64,000 bases of DNA from positions 1 to 64,000 of the forward strand of contig NZ_QUBS01000082.1 in the NCBI RefSeq assembly GCF_003390925.1, given 5' to 3'. Shown here piece after piece: positions 53,719 to 62,174 of the stretch; position 1 is the stretch's first letter; the number at the start of each line of letters is the position of its first letter. The notes under the pieces are model-generated. The model saw only the letters and a list, made by a program, of their open reading frames with translations, was not told the DNA's origin and searched no databases. Origin of the DNA: Trinickia diaoshuihuensis. Its GTDB lineage: Bacteria > Pseudomonadota > Gammaproteobacteria > Burkholderiales > Burkholderiaceae. Position numbers and translations under genes: made by a program.

Positions 53719-55083
53719 ATGACCGAGCGCCCCGCGCCCGAGCGGGCGCAACGCCCGACGAAGGCTCGCGCCCTGGTGCTTCGCGCATTGCCGCGCGATC
53801 TTTTGCTGGTGCTATCGCAAAGGCTTTGGCAGGCGGGCGCTGGCCTCATCACCACCGTGCTGGCCGTACACTTCCTATCGGCCGAACTGCAAGGGTGGTA
53901 CTACAGCTTCCTTAGCGTCGCAGCGCTCTACACGCTATTCGACCTCGGACTATCGACGGTGCTGGTGCAAGTGGCGGCGCACACATTCTCCGGGTTGCGA
54001 TGGCGTGCCGATTTTACCGTCGAAGGTGAGGGAGCCGATCACTTCCGCGCGCTCGTCGGCCGCGCTTCGCGCTGGTACGTGATAAGCGCAATCGCATTCG
54101 CCGCGCTTTTATTGCCGGGCGGCCTGCTGTTCTTCGGCTCAAAAACAGGTGCCGCGCCGCATTGGCTGGCGCAATGGATCGTCCTGTGCGGTGTGACGGC
54201 GGCAGGGTTAGTCTTCATGCCCTTCCTTTCCGTGCTCGAAGGGACGGGCCGAATCACCGAGGTCTACGCCATCCGCTTGGGCACAGCCATTTGCGGTTCG
54301 CTTGCCGCTTGGGCGGCTTTGGCCGCCGGCGCAAGCCTGTGGGCGACCGTCATGGTCCCGACGGCAACGCTCCTGATTCCGATCGCATGGCTCGTGAGTT
54401 ACCGCCGCGAACTCATCGTTATGGCATGGCGTACGGTGGGACGCGATTTCGCTTGGCGGCGCGAAGTATGGCCATTGCAGTGGAGGCTTGCCGTCAACTG
54501 GCTGTGCGGTTATTTGCTCACCCAGATCAATACGCCCGTGCTGTTCCATACGCAGGGTGCTGTCGTCGCGGGCCAGTTCGGTCTGTCGCTGACGATCGTC
54601 AATACGATCAGCCTCGTTGCCCAATCGTGGCTGACCCGGCGCGTACCCGCCATGGCACGTGCCGCGGCGCAACGCGATTGGGCCGCGCTCGATCGATTAT
54701 TTGTCCGTGATTACGCCGTTTCTTCGGCCGTGGCCATCGCAGGCGCCGCCGCAACGTTGGCCGCATACCGCTTGCTCTCGCACACGGCTTACGTTCATCG
54801 GGTGCTGCCGTTTTGGGAGCTGACAGCCCTGCTCGGCTTCATGCTGGCCAACTTACTGATCGGCGGACTCTCGACGCATCTGCGCAGCTACCGCAAAGAG
54901 CCGCTCATGCCGCTTATCGCGGCGACGACGCTCGTCAGTACGCCCGTACTGATTTGGGCGGCTGCGCGGCATTCCTCAGCAGGCCTCGTTGCCGTGCTTG
55001 CCGCGGTCAATATCTGCGTGAACCTGCCGGTATCCGTCGCGATCTGGCGGCACTGCAACCACACCTGGAGACACCAAGCGTGA
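53719..55083 (+). CDS. Second Wzx-like polysaccharide flippase
   Basis: 454 residues, about 12 membrane segments, MOP superfamily. LVLSQRLWQAGAGLITTVLAVHFLSAELQGWYYSFLS near residue 30 and a long alternation of hydrophobic helices are visible; sequence is weakly conserved, as usual. Placed after the nonulosonic acid genes, it may export a glycan carrying that acid. ATG 53719 is eight bases after the ptmE-like stop; its stop overlaps the GT2 start (GTGA). Confidence 0.83.
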   Translation: MTERPAPERAQRPTKARALVLRALPRDLLLVLSQRLWQAGAGLITTVLAVHFLSAELQGWYYSFLSVAALYTLFDLGLSTVLVQVAAHTFSGLRWRADFTVEGEGADHFRALVGRASRWYVISAIAFAALLLPGGLLFFGSKTGAAPHWLAQWIVLCGVTAAGLVFMPFLSVLEGTGRITEVYAIRLGTAICGSLAAWAALAAGASLWATVMVPTATLLIPIAWLVSYRRELIVMAWRTVGRDFAWRREVWPLQWRLAVNWLCGYLLTQINTPVLFHTQGAVVAGQFGLSLTIVNTISLVAQSWLTRRVPAMARAAAQRDWAALDRLFVRDYAVSSAVAIAGAAATLAAYRLLSHTAYVHRVLPFWELTALLGFMLANLLIGGLSTHLRSYRKEPLMPLIAATTLVSTPVLIWAAARHSSAGLVAVLAAVNICVNLPVSVAIWRHCNHTWRHQA

Positions 55084-56117
55084 GCGACGAAACGTTGCCC
55101 CTTCTTACGATCGCCATTCCGACCTATAACCGCGCACGCTATCTGGAACTCAATCTGCAGCGGCTCGTCGAGGAATGCAAAGCCATCGCCCCAGACCTCG
55201 TCGAAGTCGTCGTGTCCGACAATCACTCGACGGACGACACGCCCGGTGTCGTCGCGCGCGCGATCGCGCACGGGCTGCCCATTCGGTACATTCGCAACAC
55301 GATCGATATCGGATCCGACGCCAACATCGCGCAATGCTTCAACGAGGCGCGCGGGCACTACGTGCAAATCATGGGCGATGACGATCTCTATGTGCGCGGC
55401 GAACTCGCTCAATTGCTCGACCGGTTGAAGCAAGATGACTATGGCGTCGTTTGCTTGCGTCCGTTCGGCTATGAAAACGACCCCGAGCGTGAGTTTCCCG
55501 GCGGGCACGGAGGCGTGGAGATCTTCGAAAATATTGGCGACTTCCTCGCGGCGATCGGACCGCTGATCACGTTCATTTCGGCCTGCGTCATCAATCGCCG
55601 AATTCAAACCGAAATCGATGCGAGACAGTTTTGTGGCAGCAATCTCGTGCAGGTGCACCTTGTCGTCTACGCGGCGCTGCTCGCGAAGCGAAACGTCTAT
55701 CTGACCGACTACATTCTTGCCTGCAAGCGTGCGAACTCGGGCGGCTACGACTTCTCCGAAGTCTTCGTCGAGCGGCTGGGGCGCATTCTCGATTCATATC
55801 GTCCGGCAGGCCTGCCCGCTTCCGCGATCGAGCAGTTCGAGACGCGCATGCTCAAGTCGTACCACCCCTTCAATTTGCTGCGGCAACGCATCGCCCGGCA
55901 AGGGGATCTACGCGCGACCTATGGCCGATTCGCGGCGCGTTTTGGCCGCAGGCCGCTGTTCCGTTTTTGGGTCGCGCCTATCATTACGCTGCCGCGTCCC
56001 TTGGCGCTTGCGTGGGGCGCGGGCGCAACGTTCATCGGCCGGATCGCCAACGGTGACTTCCGCCGCGGCATTCATTTCGTATGGAACCGATTGAGGACCG
56101 CCGGTACGCGCAACTGA
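55080..56117 (+). CDS. Glycosyltransferase family 2
   Basis: 345 residues. LLTIAIPTYNRARYLELNLQRL, VVVSDNHSTDDTPGV, DIGSDANIAQCF and IMGDDDLYVRG (DxD) form a clear GT-A domain over residues 8-230; the C-terminal helices may contact the membrane. It starts at GTG 55080, overlapping the flippase stop, and ends the rightward transcribed part of the cluster. Donor unknown; a UDP- or dTDP-sugar is more usual for GT2 than CMP-nonulosonate. Confidence 0.87.
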   Translation: MSDETLPLLTIAIPTYNRARYLELNLQRLVEECKAIAPDLVEVVVSDNHSTDDTPGVVARAIAHGLPIRYIRNTIDIGSDANIAQCFNEARGHYVQIMGDDDLYVRGELAQLLDRLKQDDYGVVCLRPFGYENDPEREFPGGHGGVEIFENIGDFLAAIGPLITFISACVINRRIQTEIDARQFCGSNLVQVHLVVYAALLAKRNVYLTDYILACKRANSGGYDFSEVFVERLGRILDSYRPAGLPASAIEQFETRMLKSYHPFNLLRQRIARQGDLRATYGRFAARFGRRPLFRFWVAPIITLPRPLALAWGAGATFIGRIANGDFRRGIHFVWNRLRTAGTRN

Positions 56118-56160
56118 GGAGTGCCTCGGCGCCTCGCTGACGATGGACCGCTACCGCGGC

Positions 56161-56739
56161 CTAAAACACACGCCAGGCGAGGTATTGGAGCAGCATGATG
56201 GTCTTGCCGTCGACGATCTCGCCGGTAGCCATCATCGCAATCGCTTTGTCGATGGGTAGCTCGATCACATCGATGTCCTCGCCCTCGTGCGCTAGGCCAC
56301 CGCCGGGGCCCACTCGGTCGCTCGGCGTGTACGGTCCGACAAAGCCATGGACGACGTGCGTGATGCAACCCGGCACCATCATGGCTTCGAACGCTTTTTC
56401 GAGCGCTCCGATTCGATAGCCGGTTTCTTCCTCCACCTCACGGCGTGCGCATGCTTCGATCTCGCCGCCCTCGAGAAAGCCCGCGGGGGCCTCGAGCATA
56501 AACGCATTATCGCCGCGCAAATGAGCCGGGAGCCGGAATTGCCGCACGAGCAGTACGGTGCGGCGCCGTAGATCGTAGGGCAACACCGAGACGCCGTCGT
56601 CGACGTGATAGATCTCGCGCGTCAGCGATTGCGTCACGCCGTCGCGCCGCTCGTAGTCGAATTCGACCTTCTCGAGTAGCCGGTAGTCATGCGATAGCGG
56701 GTCTGTCGCGGTGATGCGAATGCTTTGCCGTTCAGTCAT
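56161..56739 (-). CDS. nudK: NUDIX hydrolase, GDP-mannose pyrophosphatase NudK-like
   Basis: 192 residues. The Nudix box is complete: GFLEGGEIEACARREVEEETGY near residues 85-106. Surrounding parts (REIYHVDDGVSVLPYD, VLLVRQFRLPAHL, FVGPYTPSDRVG) are those of NudK, which splits GDP-mannose to mannose-1-P and GMP and can accept related NDP-sugars. It lies 40 bases downstream of rfbD on the same strand and converges on the GT2 gene. Substrate is inferred from family. Confidence 0.85.
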   Translation of the reverse strand: MTERQSIRITATDPLSHDYRLLEKVEFDYERRDGVTQSLTREIYHVDDGVSVLPYDLRRRTVLLVRQFRLPAHLRGDNAFMLEAPAGFLEGGEIEACARREVEEETGYRIGALEKAFEAMMVPGCITHVVHGFVGPYTPSDRVGPGGGLAHEGEDIDVIELPIDKAIAMMATGEIVDGKTIMLLQYLAWRVF

Positions 56740-56779
56740 GGGGGTTCATGTAGAAGCTGTTGCGCGTCGAGAAGAGTGC

Positions 56780-57703
56780 TTAACCACTTGACGACACCCC
56801 GCCGGCGAGGCACAAGCTCAGCGCCTCCCGCCACTCCGGCGCGCGCAGCCCAAAAGTGCGAGCGAGCTTATCGTTGGATAACCGGGAATTGCTCGGGCGC
56901 GTGGCGGGTGTCGGATATGCCGATGCCGGAATCGCATGCACGGTAGGTTTCTTGGCGAGCCCAGCCAATTCGAAAATCGCCTCGGCAAACCCATGCCACG
57001 AGGTCTGGCCCGCAGCCGTCAGGTGGTAGACGCCTGAGCGCTCGCGCCACCAGTCGTTCCAGGGAGCATCGTCTTTGGCACCGGTGCCGATCGCTTGCGC
57101 CAGTACGTTGGCGGTCATCACGGCAATCGTGTTCGACCACGTCGGCGCGCCGATTTGATCGGCGACGACTCGAAGCTCCGGGCGCTCGCCGCCGAGCCGC
57201 AGCATCGTCAGCAAGAAGTTCTTGCCACGCGCCCCATACACCCAACTCGTACGAAAAATCAAATGCGCACCGCCGGCTGCGGAGATTGCCTGTTCGCCCG
57301 CCAGCTTGCTTCGCCCGTACGTGTTCTGCGGATTCGTTTCATCGTCCTCCACATAGGCGTTCGGCGCGCGGCCGTCGAATACGTAGTCGGTCGAATAATG
57401 GACTAACGGAGCGTGTATACGGGCGGCCTCCTCCGCAAGAATGCCGGGCGCCTGCGCGTTGATTCGCATCGCGGCATCGACGTCGGTTTCCGCCTGGTCC
57501 ACGGCCGTGTAAGCCGCCGCATTGACGATGAGCGCGGGCCGGATCTCGCGAACCGCATCGCGCACCTTCGCGAGATCGGCCAAATCCAGTGCGGACCGAT
57601 CGCATGCGACGACGCGCCCGAATCCTTGCAGGCTTCGCGCCAATTCAAATCCGACCTGGCCGTTCGCACCGGTCAGCAAGATCGTACGTGGCGCCCCCCG
57701 CAT
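56780..57703 (-). CDS. rfbD: dTDP-4-dehydrorhamnose reductase
   Basis: 307 residues. Last step of dTDP-L-rhamnose synthesis. TILLTGANGQVGFELARSLQ, VNAAAYTAVDQAETD, VHYSTDYVFDG, Tyr-x3-Lys in NTYGRSKLAGEQ and FRTSWVYGARGKNF are diagnostic. ATG 57703 (MRGAPRTIL) is chosen; ATG 57730 (MPEHFDDG) would overlap the rfbC end by eight bases and is possible. Part of rfbB-A-C-D on the minus strand. Confidence 0.95.
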   Translation of the reverse strand: MRGAPRTILLTGANGQVGFELARSLQGFGRVVACDRSALDLADLAKVRDAVREIRPALIVNAAAYTAVDQAETDVDAAMRINAQAPGILAEEAARIHAPLVHYSTDYVFDGRAPNAYVEDDETNPQNTYGRSKLAGEQAISAAGGAHLIFRTSWVYGARGKNFLLTMLRLGGERPELRVVADQIGAPTWSNTIAVMTANVLAQAIGTGAKDDAPWNDWWRERSGVYHLTAAGQTSWHGFAEAIFELAGLAKKPTVHAIPASAYPTPATRPSNSRLSNDKLARTFGLRAPEWREALSLCLAGGVSSSG

Positions 57704-57722
57704 CGAACCATCGTCAAAATGC

Positions 57723-58274
57723 TCAGGCATAAGACTCGGCTTCCGAAAGCGATTTGCCCGCCGCGTCTTTGGCGGCAAGCGTCGGTTCAAAATCGATCGG
57801 CCAGACGATTCCGACGGCCAGATCGTTCCACAACAGACAGCGCTCGAACTCCGGATGCCAATAATCCGTGGTCTTATACAGAAACTGAGCTTCGTCCGAT
57901 AAAACGACAAAACCGTGCGCGAACCCCGGCGGGATCCACATCTGCTTACGATTGTCCGCCGACAACACCGCGCCGGCCCATTGACCGAACGTGGGCGAGC
58001 TTCGCCGCATGTCCACCGCGACGTCGAACACTGCCCCTTCGACCACGCGCACGAGCTTTCCCTGGGCATGCTCGATTTGGTAATGCATGCCCCGCAGCAC
58101 GCCTTTGACCGAGCGCGAATGATTGTCCTGCACGAACCGCACGCCCGGCTGCACTTGGGACTCGAATTCACGTGCATTGAAGCTTTCGAAAAAATAGCCG
58201 CGCGCATCGCCGAACACCTTCGGCTCGATCAGCTTGACTTCGCTCAGCGCCATCGGGGTCACTTGAATACTCAT
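57723..58274 (-). CDS. rfbC: dTDP-4-dehydrorhamnose 3,5-epimerase
   Basis: 183 residues, RmlC cupin. [37 protein letters not shown] (catalytic His region), [36 protein letters not shown] and [10 protein letters not shown] are the normal motifs. Start ATG 58274 overlaps the rfbA stop by four bases. Confidence 0.97.
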   Translation of the reverse strand: MSIQVTPMALSEVKLIEPKVFGDARGYFFESFNAREFESQVQPGVRFVQDNHSRSVKGVLRGMHYQIEHAQGKLVRVVEGAVFDVAVDMRRSSPTFGQWAGAVLSADNRKQMWIPPGFAHGFVVLSDEAQFLYKTTDYWHPEFERCLLWNDLAVGIVWPIDFEPTLAAKDAAGKSLSEAESYA

Positions 58275-59152
58275 GCGATCTGGCTCTTTAAAATGCTTTG
58301 CAGGTACATCCCGTATCCGCTCTTGGCGAGCGGAGCAGCGAGCTTGGCGAGTTGCTCGGCATCGATCCACCCGCGACGCAGCGCGATTTCCTCGGGACAC
58401 GCCACCATCAAGCCCTGACGCTTTTGCAGCGTGGCAATGAAGGTCGCCGCCTCGATGAGCGAATCATGCGTACCGGTGTCGAGCCATGCGTAGCCGCGGC
58501 CCATGATTTCGACACTCAGGGCGCCGTCGGCCAAGTAGCGCGAGTTGACGTCCGTGATTTCGAGTTCGCCGCGCGCGGACGGTTTGATTTCGGCGGCGAC
58601 GTCGCATACGCGCTCGTCGTAGAAATAAAGCCCTGTCACCGCATAGCTCGAGCGCGGTTGCTCCGGCTTTTCCTCGATCGAGATCGCTCTGAATCCGGCG
58701 TCGAACTCGATGACGCCGTAGCGCTCGGGATCGTGCACGTGATAGGCGAAAACCGTCGCGCCCGAGTCGCGCGCATTCGCGCGTTCGAGCTGCCCGGCGA
58801 GGTCATGGCCGTAAAAGATGTTATCGCCGAGGATCAACGCGCTCGGATCGGCGCCGATAAACTCGCGGCCAATGATGAAGGCCTGCGCGAGCCCATCGGG
58901 CGACGGCTGTACCGCATACTGCAGATTCATCCCCCAGCGGCTGCCGTCGCCCAGCATCGCGGTAAAACGCGGCGTGTCCTGCGGCGTCGAGATGATCAAA
59001 ACATCGCGAATGCCCGCCAACATCAACGTCGATAACGGGTAGTAGATCATCGGCTTGTCGTAGACGGGCAGCAACTGCTTCGACACGACATTGGTGATCG
59101 GATAAAGCCGGGTGCCTGAGCCCCCGGCCAAAATAATGCCTTTACGCGACAT
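58271..59152 (-). CDS. rfbA: Glucose-1-phosphate thymidylyltransferase
   Basis: 293 residues. It makes dTDP-glucose, the first step to dTDP-rhamnose. [16 protein letters not shown] at residues 4-19, [40 protein letters not shown] and [11 protein letters not shown] are typical RmlA short-form motifs. It is 12 bases after rfbB and overlaps rfbC, so the four genes form one operon. Confidence 0.97.
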   Translation of the reverse strand: MSRKGIILAGGSGTRLYPITNVVSKQLLPVYDKPMIYYPLSTLMLAGIRDVLIISTPQDTPRFTAMLGDGSRWGMNLQYAVQPSPDGLAQAFIIGREFIGADPSALILGDNIFYGHDLAGQLERANARDSGATVFAYHVHDPERYGVIEFDAGFRAISIEEKPEQPRSSYAVTGLYFYDERVCDVAAEIKPSARGELEITDVNSRYLADGALSVEIMGRGYAWLDTGTHDSLIEAATFIATLQKRQGLMVACPEEIALRRGWIDAEQLAKLAAPLAKSGYGMYLQSILKSQIA

Positions 59153-59164
59153 GGGGCGCTCTCC

Positions 59165-60226
59165 TCAGACGCGCTTCGTGTAATTGGTTTCGACCCACTT
59201 GCGGTACTCGCCCGACGCCACCTCGTCCACCCAAGGTTGATTCTCGAGGTACCAGCGCACGGTCTTCGCAAGTCCGGTCTCGAAGGTTTCCGCGGGCTTC
59301 CATCCAAGCTCACGCTCGAGCTTGCGCGCGTCGATCGCATAACGCCGATCATGCCCGGGACGATCCTTGACGAACGCGATCTGATCGCGATACGAACCTT
59401 GCGCCTTCGGCCGAGCCGCATCGAGCAGATCGCAGATCGTCTGGACCACCTCGATATTGGCTTTTTCGTTCCATCCGCCGATGTTATAGGTCTGCCCCGG
59501 CTCGCCGCGTGCCAGCACTTCGCGAATCGCACTGCAATGGTCGCTCACGTAGAGCCAATCGCGTACGTTCCTGCCGTCGCCATACACGGGCAGCGCCTTG
59601 CCGGCCAGCGCGTGGGCGATCATGAGCGGAATCAACTTCTCCGGAAATTGGTAGGGGCCGTAATTGTTCGAGCAGTTCGTCGTGAGCGTAGGCAGACCAT
59701 AGGTATGGAAATACGCCCGCACGAGGTGATCCGAGCCCGCTTTAGTGGCCGAATAAGGACTGTTGGGGGCGTACGGCGTGGTTTCGCAGAACTGGGGATC
59801 GGCCGGCGAGAGCGAGCCGAAAACCTCGTCCGTCGAAACGTGCAGGAAGCGAAAGGCCGCTCGTGCGCTATCGTCGAGCGAGGCCCAGTACCTTCGCGCA
59901 GCCTCGAGCAGCACGAAGGTGCCTACGACGTTCGTCTGTACGAAGTCGGCCGGCCCGTGAATCGACCGATCGACGTGGCTCTCCGCGGCGAAGTGGACGA
60001 CCGCGCGCGGACGGTGCGTCGAGAACAACGTGTCGAGCGCCGCGGCGTCGCAGATATCGACCCGAGCGAAGATGTGCCTGGGATCCGACTGCAGCGACTC
60101 GAGCGTGCGCAAATTGCCGGCATAAGTGAGCTTATCGACGTTCAGCACGGCTTCGTCTGAGCCGCGCAGCCAATCGAGCACGAAATTTGCGCCGATGAAA
60201 CCGGCGCCGCCCGTTACGAGAATCAT
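59165..60226 (-). CDS. rfbB: dTDP-glucose 4,6-dehydratase
   Basis: 353 residues, extended [22 protein letters not shown] at the start, [39 protein letters not shown] with the Asp-Glu pair, Tyr-x3-Lys in [31 protein letters not shown] and [14 protein letters not shown] identify RmlB. First gene of the rhamnose operon; divergent from apaH across 110 bases. Confidence 0.97.
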   Translation of the reverse strand: MILVTGGAGFIGANFVLDWLRGSDEAVLNVDKLTYAGNLRTLESLQSDPRHIFARVDICDAAALDTLFSTHRPRAVVHFAAESHVDRSIHGPADFVQTNVVGTFVLLEAARRYWASLDDSARAAFRFLHVSTDEVFGSLSPADPQFCETTPYAPNSPYSATKAGSDHLVRAYFHTYGLPTLTTNCSNNYGPYQFPEKLIPLMIAHALAGKALPVYGDGRNVRDWLYVSDHCSAIREVLARGEPGQTYNIGGWNEKANIEVVQTICDLLDAARPKAQGSYRDQIAFVKDRPGHDRRYAIDARKLERELGWKPAETFETGLAKTVRWYLENQPWVDEVASGEYRKWVETNYTKRV

Positions 60227-60336
60227 GAAGTTCCTATAGGATAAGCCTGGCCCGAAAAAGCATTCGCCATGCGGCCGCTTGGATGCCGCCAATTATACGG
60301 CGGCGCCGCCGCTCCTCGGCCTCGCTCCTCACATCG

Positions 60337-61191
60337 ATGAACGATCACCTCTCTCGCGCTCCTCTCGCCTTCGGCGACCTCCAAGGCTGCCACGCGCCGC
60401 TGCGGCGTCTGCTCGACACGCTATCGCCTTCGCCAGATACGCCCCTGTGGTTCGCCGGCGACCTCATCAATCGCGGCCCCGATTCCCTGGCCACCCTGCG
60501 CGAAGTTGCCGGATTCGGCGACCGCGCGCGCGCCGTGCTCGGTAACCACGACCTGCATTTGCTCGCGGTTCACGCCGGGATTCGCAAGATGAAGGACAGC
60601 GACACGATCGCGGAAATCCTCAAGGCGCCCGATGCGCCGGCCCTGCTCGAGTGGCTGCGCCATCGCCCGTTCGCTCACCACGAAAACGGCGTGCTCATGG
60701 TTCACGCGGGCGTGCTGCCCCAATGGGACCTCACGCTGACGCTCGAACTCGCCGACGAGCTACAGCGAGCCTTGCGCGGCGCCGATTGGAAGAACGCGCT
60801 CGGCGAGCTGTACGGTAACGAACCGCGCCGCTGGTCACCCGATCTCAAACGAAAGGATCGGATGCGCGTCGCGTTCAACGCTTTCACCCGGATTCGCTTT
60901 TGTACGCCGGACGGAACGATGGAATTCGCGGCGAACGGCGGCCCTGCTTCCGCGCCGCCGCATCATCTGCCATGGTTCGATGTCCCGCAACGCCGCACCC
61001 AGGACGTTACGATCGTGTTCGGCCATTGGGCGGCGCTCGGACTCATGCTGCGCGACAATTTGATCGCGCTCGATTCGGGGTGCGTTTGGGGCAACCGGCT
61101 CTCGGCCGTCCGACTCGCGGCAGACCCGCGCGAGCGTACGGTCGCTCAGGTCGAGTGCGGCGAATGCGCGGGAGCCGGGCAGGGAGATTGA
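60337..61191 (+). CDS. apaH: Bis(5'-nucleosyl)-tetraphosphatase, symmetrical
   Basis: 284 residues. It cleaves Ap4A to two ADP. Metallophosphatase motifs are complete: FGDLQGCHAPLRRLL near residue 11, FAGDLINRGPDSLATLR, VLGNHDLHLLAV and VMVHAGVLPQWD, later VFGHWAALG. Start ATG 60337. It borders rmlBACD, a junction also known in Burkholderia O-antigen loci. Confidence 0.96.
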   Translation: MNDHLSRAPLAFGDLQGCHAPLRRLLDTLSPSPDTPLWFAGDLINRGPDSLATLREVAGFGDRARAVLGNHDLHLLAVHAGIRKMKDSDTIAEILKAPDAPALLEWLRHRPFAHHENGVLMVHAGVLPQWDLTLTLELADELQRALRGADWKNALGELYGNEPRRWSPDLKRKDRMRVAFNAFTRIRFCTPDGTMEFAANGGPASAPPHHLPWFDVPQRRTQDVTIVFGHWAALGLMLRDNLIALDSGCVWGNRLSAVRLAADPRERTVAQVECGECAGAGQGD

Positions 61192-61281
61192 TCCCGTGTA
61201 CCGGACAGGGACTGGGACCTTGGTCTTCACCACGGACGGCGTATGCCCACGAGCGGAGGGTCGGCCGTTCAGGCCGCCCCA

Positions 61282-62124
61282 TCATTGACGCGGCGTAAGT
61301 GCGCTCTCGATCGAAGGATCGTCGCCGATTTCTCGCTCGGATGCGGTTGTTACAGAGGGCTCGCGAGCTTCATCAAGCGCAGGCCCCATTCGTGCCTGCA
61401 ACTCGCCCAACCCCGCCCCCACCGCCTCGCGCGCCGCCGCCGACAGCGCACGCCGGTCGCTCATCGGCTCGATCGTTTCACCCACATACAAATGCGCCGT
61501 GAACGGCCCGCCGCGCAGCACCGCATCGAGCGACTGCCCGAGCGAGAGGTCGTCGATATATGCCGGTACAGTCGATTGCCGGCCCTCGCTATCTTCGTAC
61601 AGAAGACAAATCGGCTGCACCTTGCACTGCGCGGAAACGGCCGCCTGGAACAAATTCGCGTGAAACGGCAACAACTCGACACCGCTCGACGTCGTCCCTT
61701 CGGGAAACACGCACACCACGCCGCCCGACGAGATCCGTTCGACGATCTCGTGCATCGTGCGATGCGCATCGCGACGCTTCTCGCGATGGATGAAGATCGT
61801 ACCCAGGCGGTGAGCAAGCCAACCGACGACAGGCCACTTTCTCACCTCCGCCTTCGAGACGAACGGCGTCGGACGCCATGCGTTGACGACGTAGATATCG
61901 AGCCAAGACACGTGGTTGCCCACGACGAGCGCACCGTGATCGACGCGCCTCTCGTCGTGATGGACGACAAGACGCATACCGGCGAGCCGGAGCATCTTGA
62001 TGGACCAGGCCCGGTTGACTTCGAGCTTGCTCGCCTCCGACATGCGAGGAAAACGGACGGCGACGATCCACATCCCTCTGAGCAGGTGCAAAACGAGCCG
62101 GAGTTTGGCTAAAGCAAGTTTCAT
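61282..62124 (-). CDS. Lysophospholipid (1-acylglycerol-3-phosphate) acyltransferase, PlsC-like
   Basis: 280 residues. One N-terminal membrane segment, then the PlsC domain with HX4D motif GNHVSWLDIYV near residue 70, a substrate-binding FIHREKRRDAHRTM and FPEGTTSSG near 140. The last 45 residues are polar and probably disordered. It acylates a lysophospholipid at the inner membrane; the exact acceptor (LPA or ornithine lipid) is not evident. It lies 50 bases downstream of the pyrC-like gene on the same strand. A 289-codon frame on the opposite strand is a shadow. Confidence 0.87.
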   Translation of the reverse strand: MKLALAKLRLVLHLLRGMWIVAVRFPRMSEASKLEVNRAWSIKMLRLAGMRLVVHHDERRVDHGALVVGNHVSWLDIYVVNAWRPTPFVSKAEVRKWPVVGWLAHRLGTIFIHREKRRDAHRTMHEIVERISSGGVVCVFPEGTTSSGVELLPFHANLFQAAVSAQCKVQPICLLYEDSEGRQSTVPAYIDDLSLGQSLDAVLRGGPFTAHLYVGETIEPMSDRRALSAAAREAVGAGLGELQARMGPALDEAREPSVTTASEREIGDDPSIESALTPRQ

Positions 62125-62174
62125 CGCGATCGGCGGTTCAGGATTCGTTCGGCGGATGCATCGCGCACCCGGCC

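Noticed and set aside
61243-62112. 289-codon plus-strand frame over the PlsC-like gene
   Set aside because: The minus-strand product has intact acyltransferase motifs; this frame has none.
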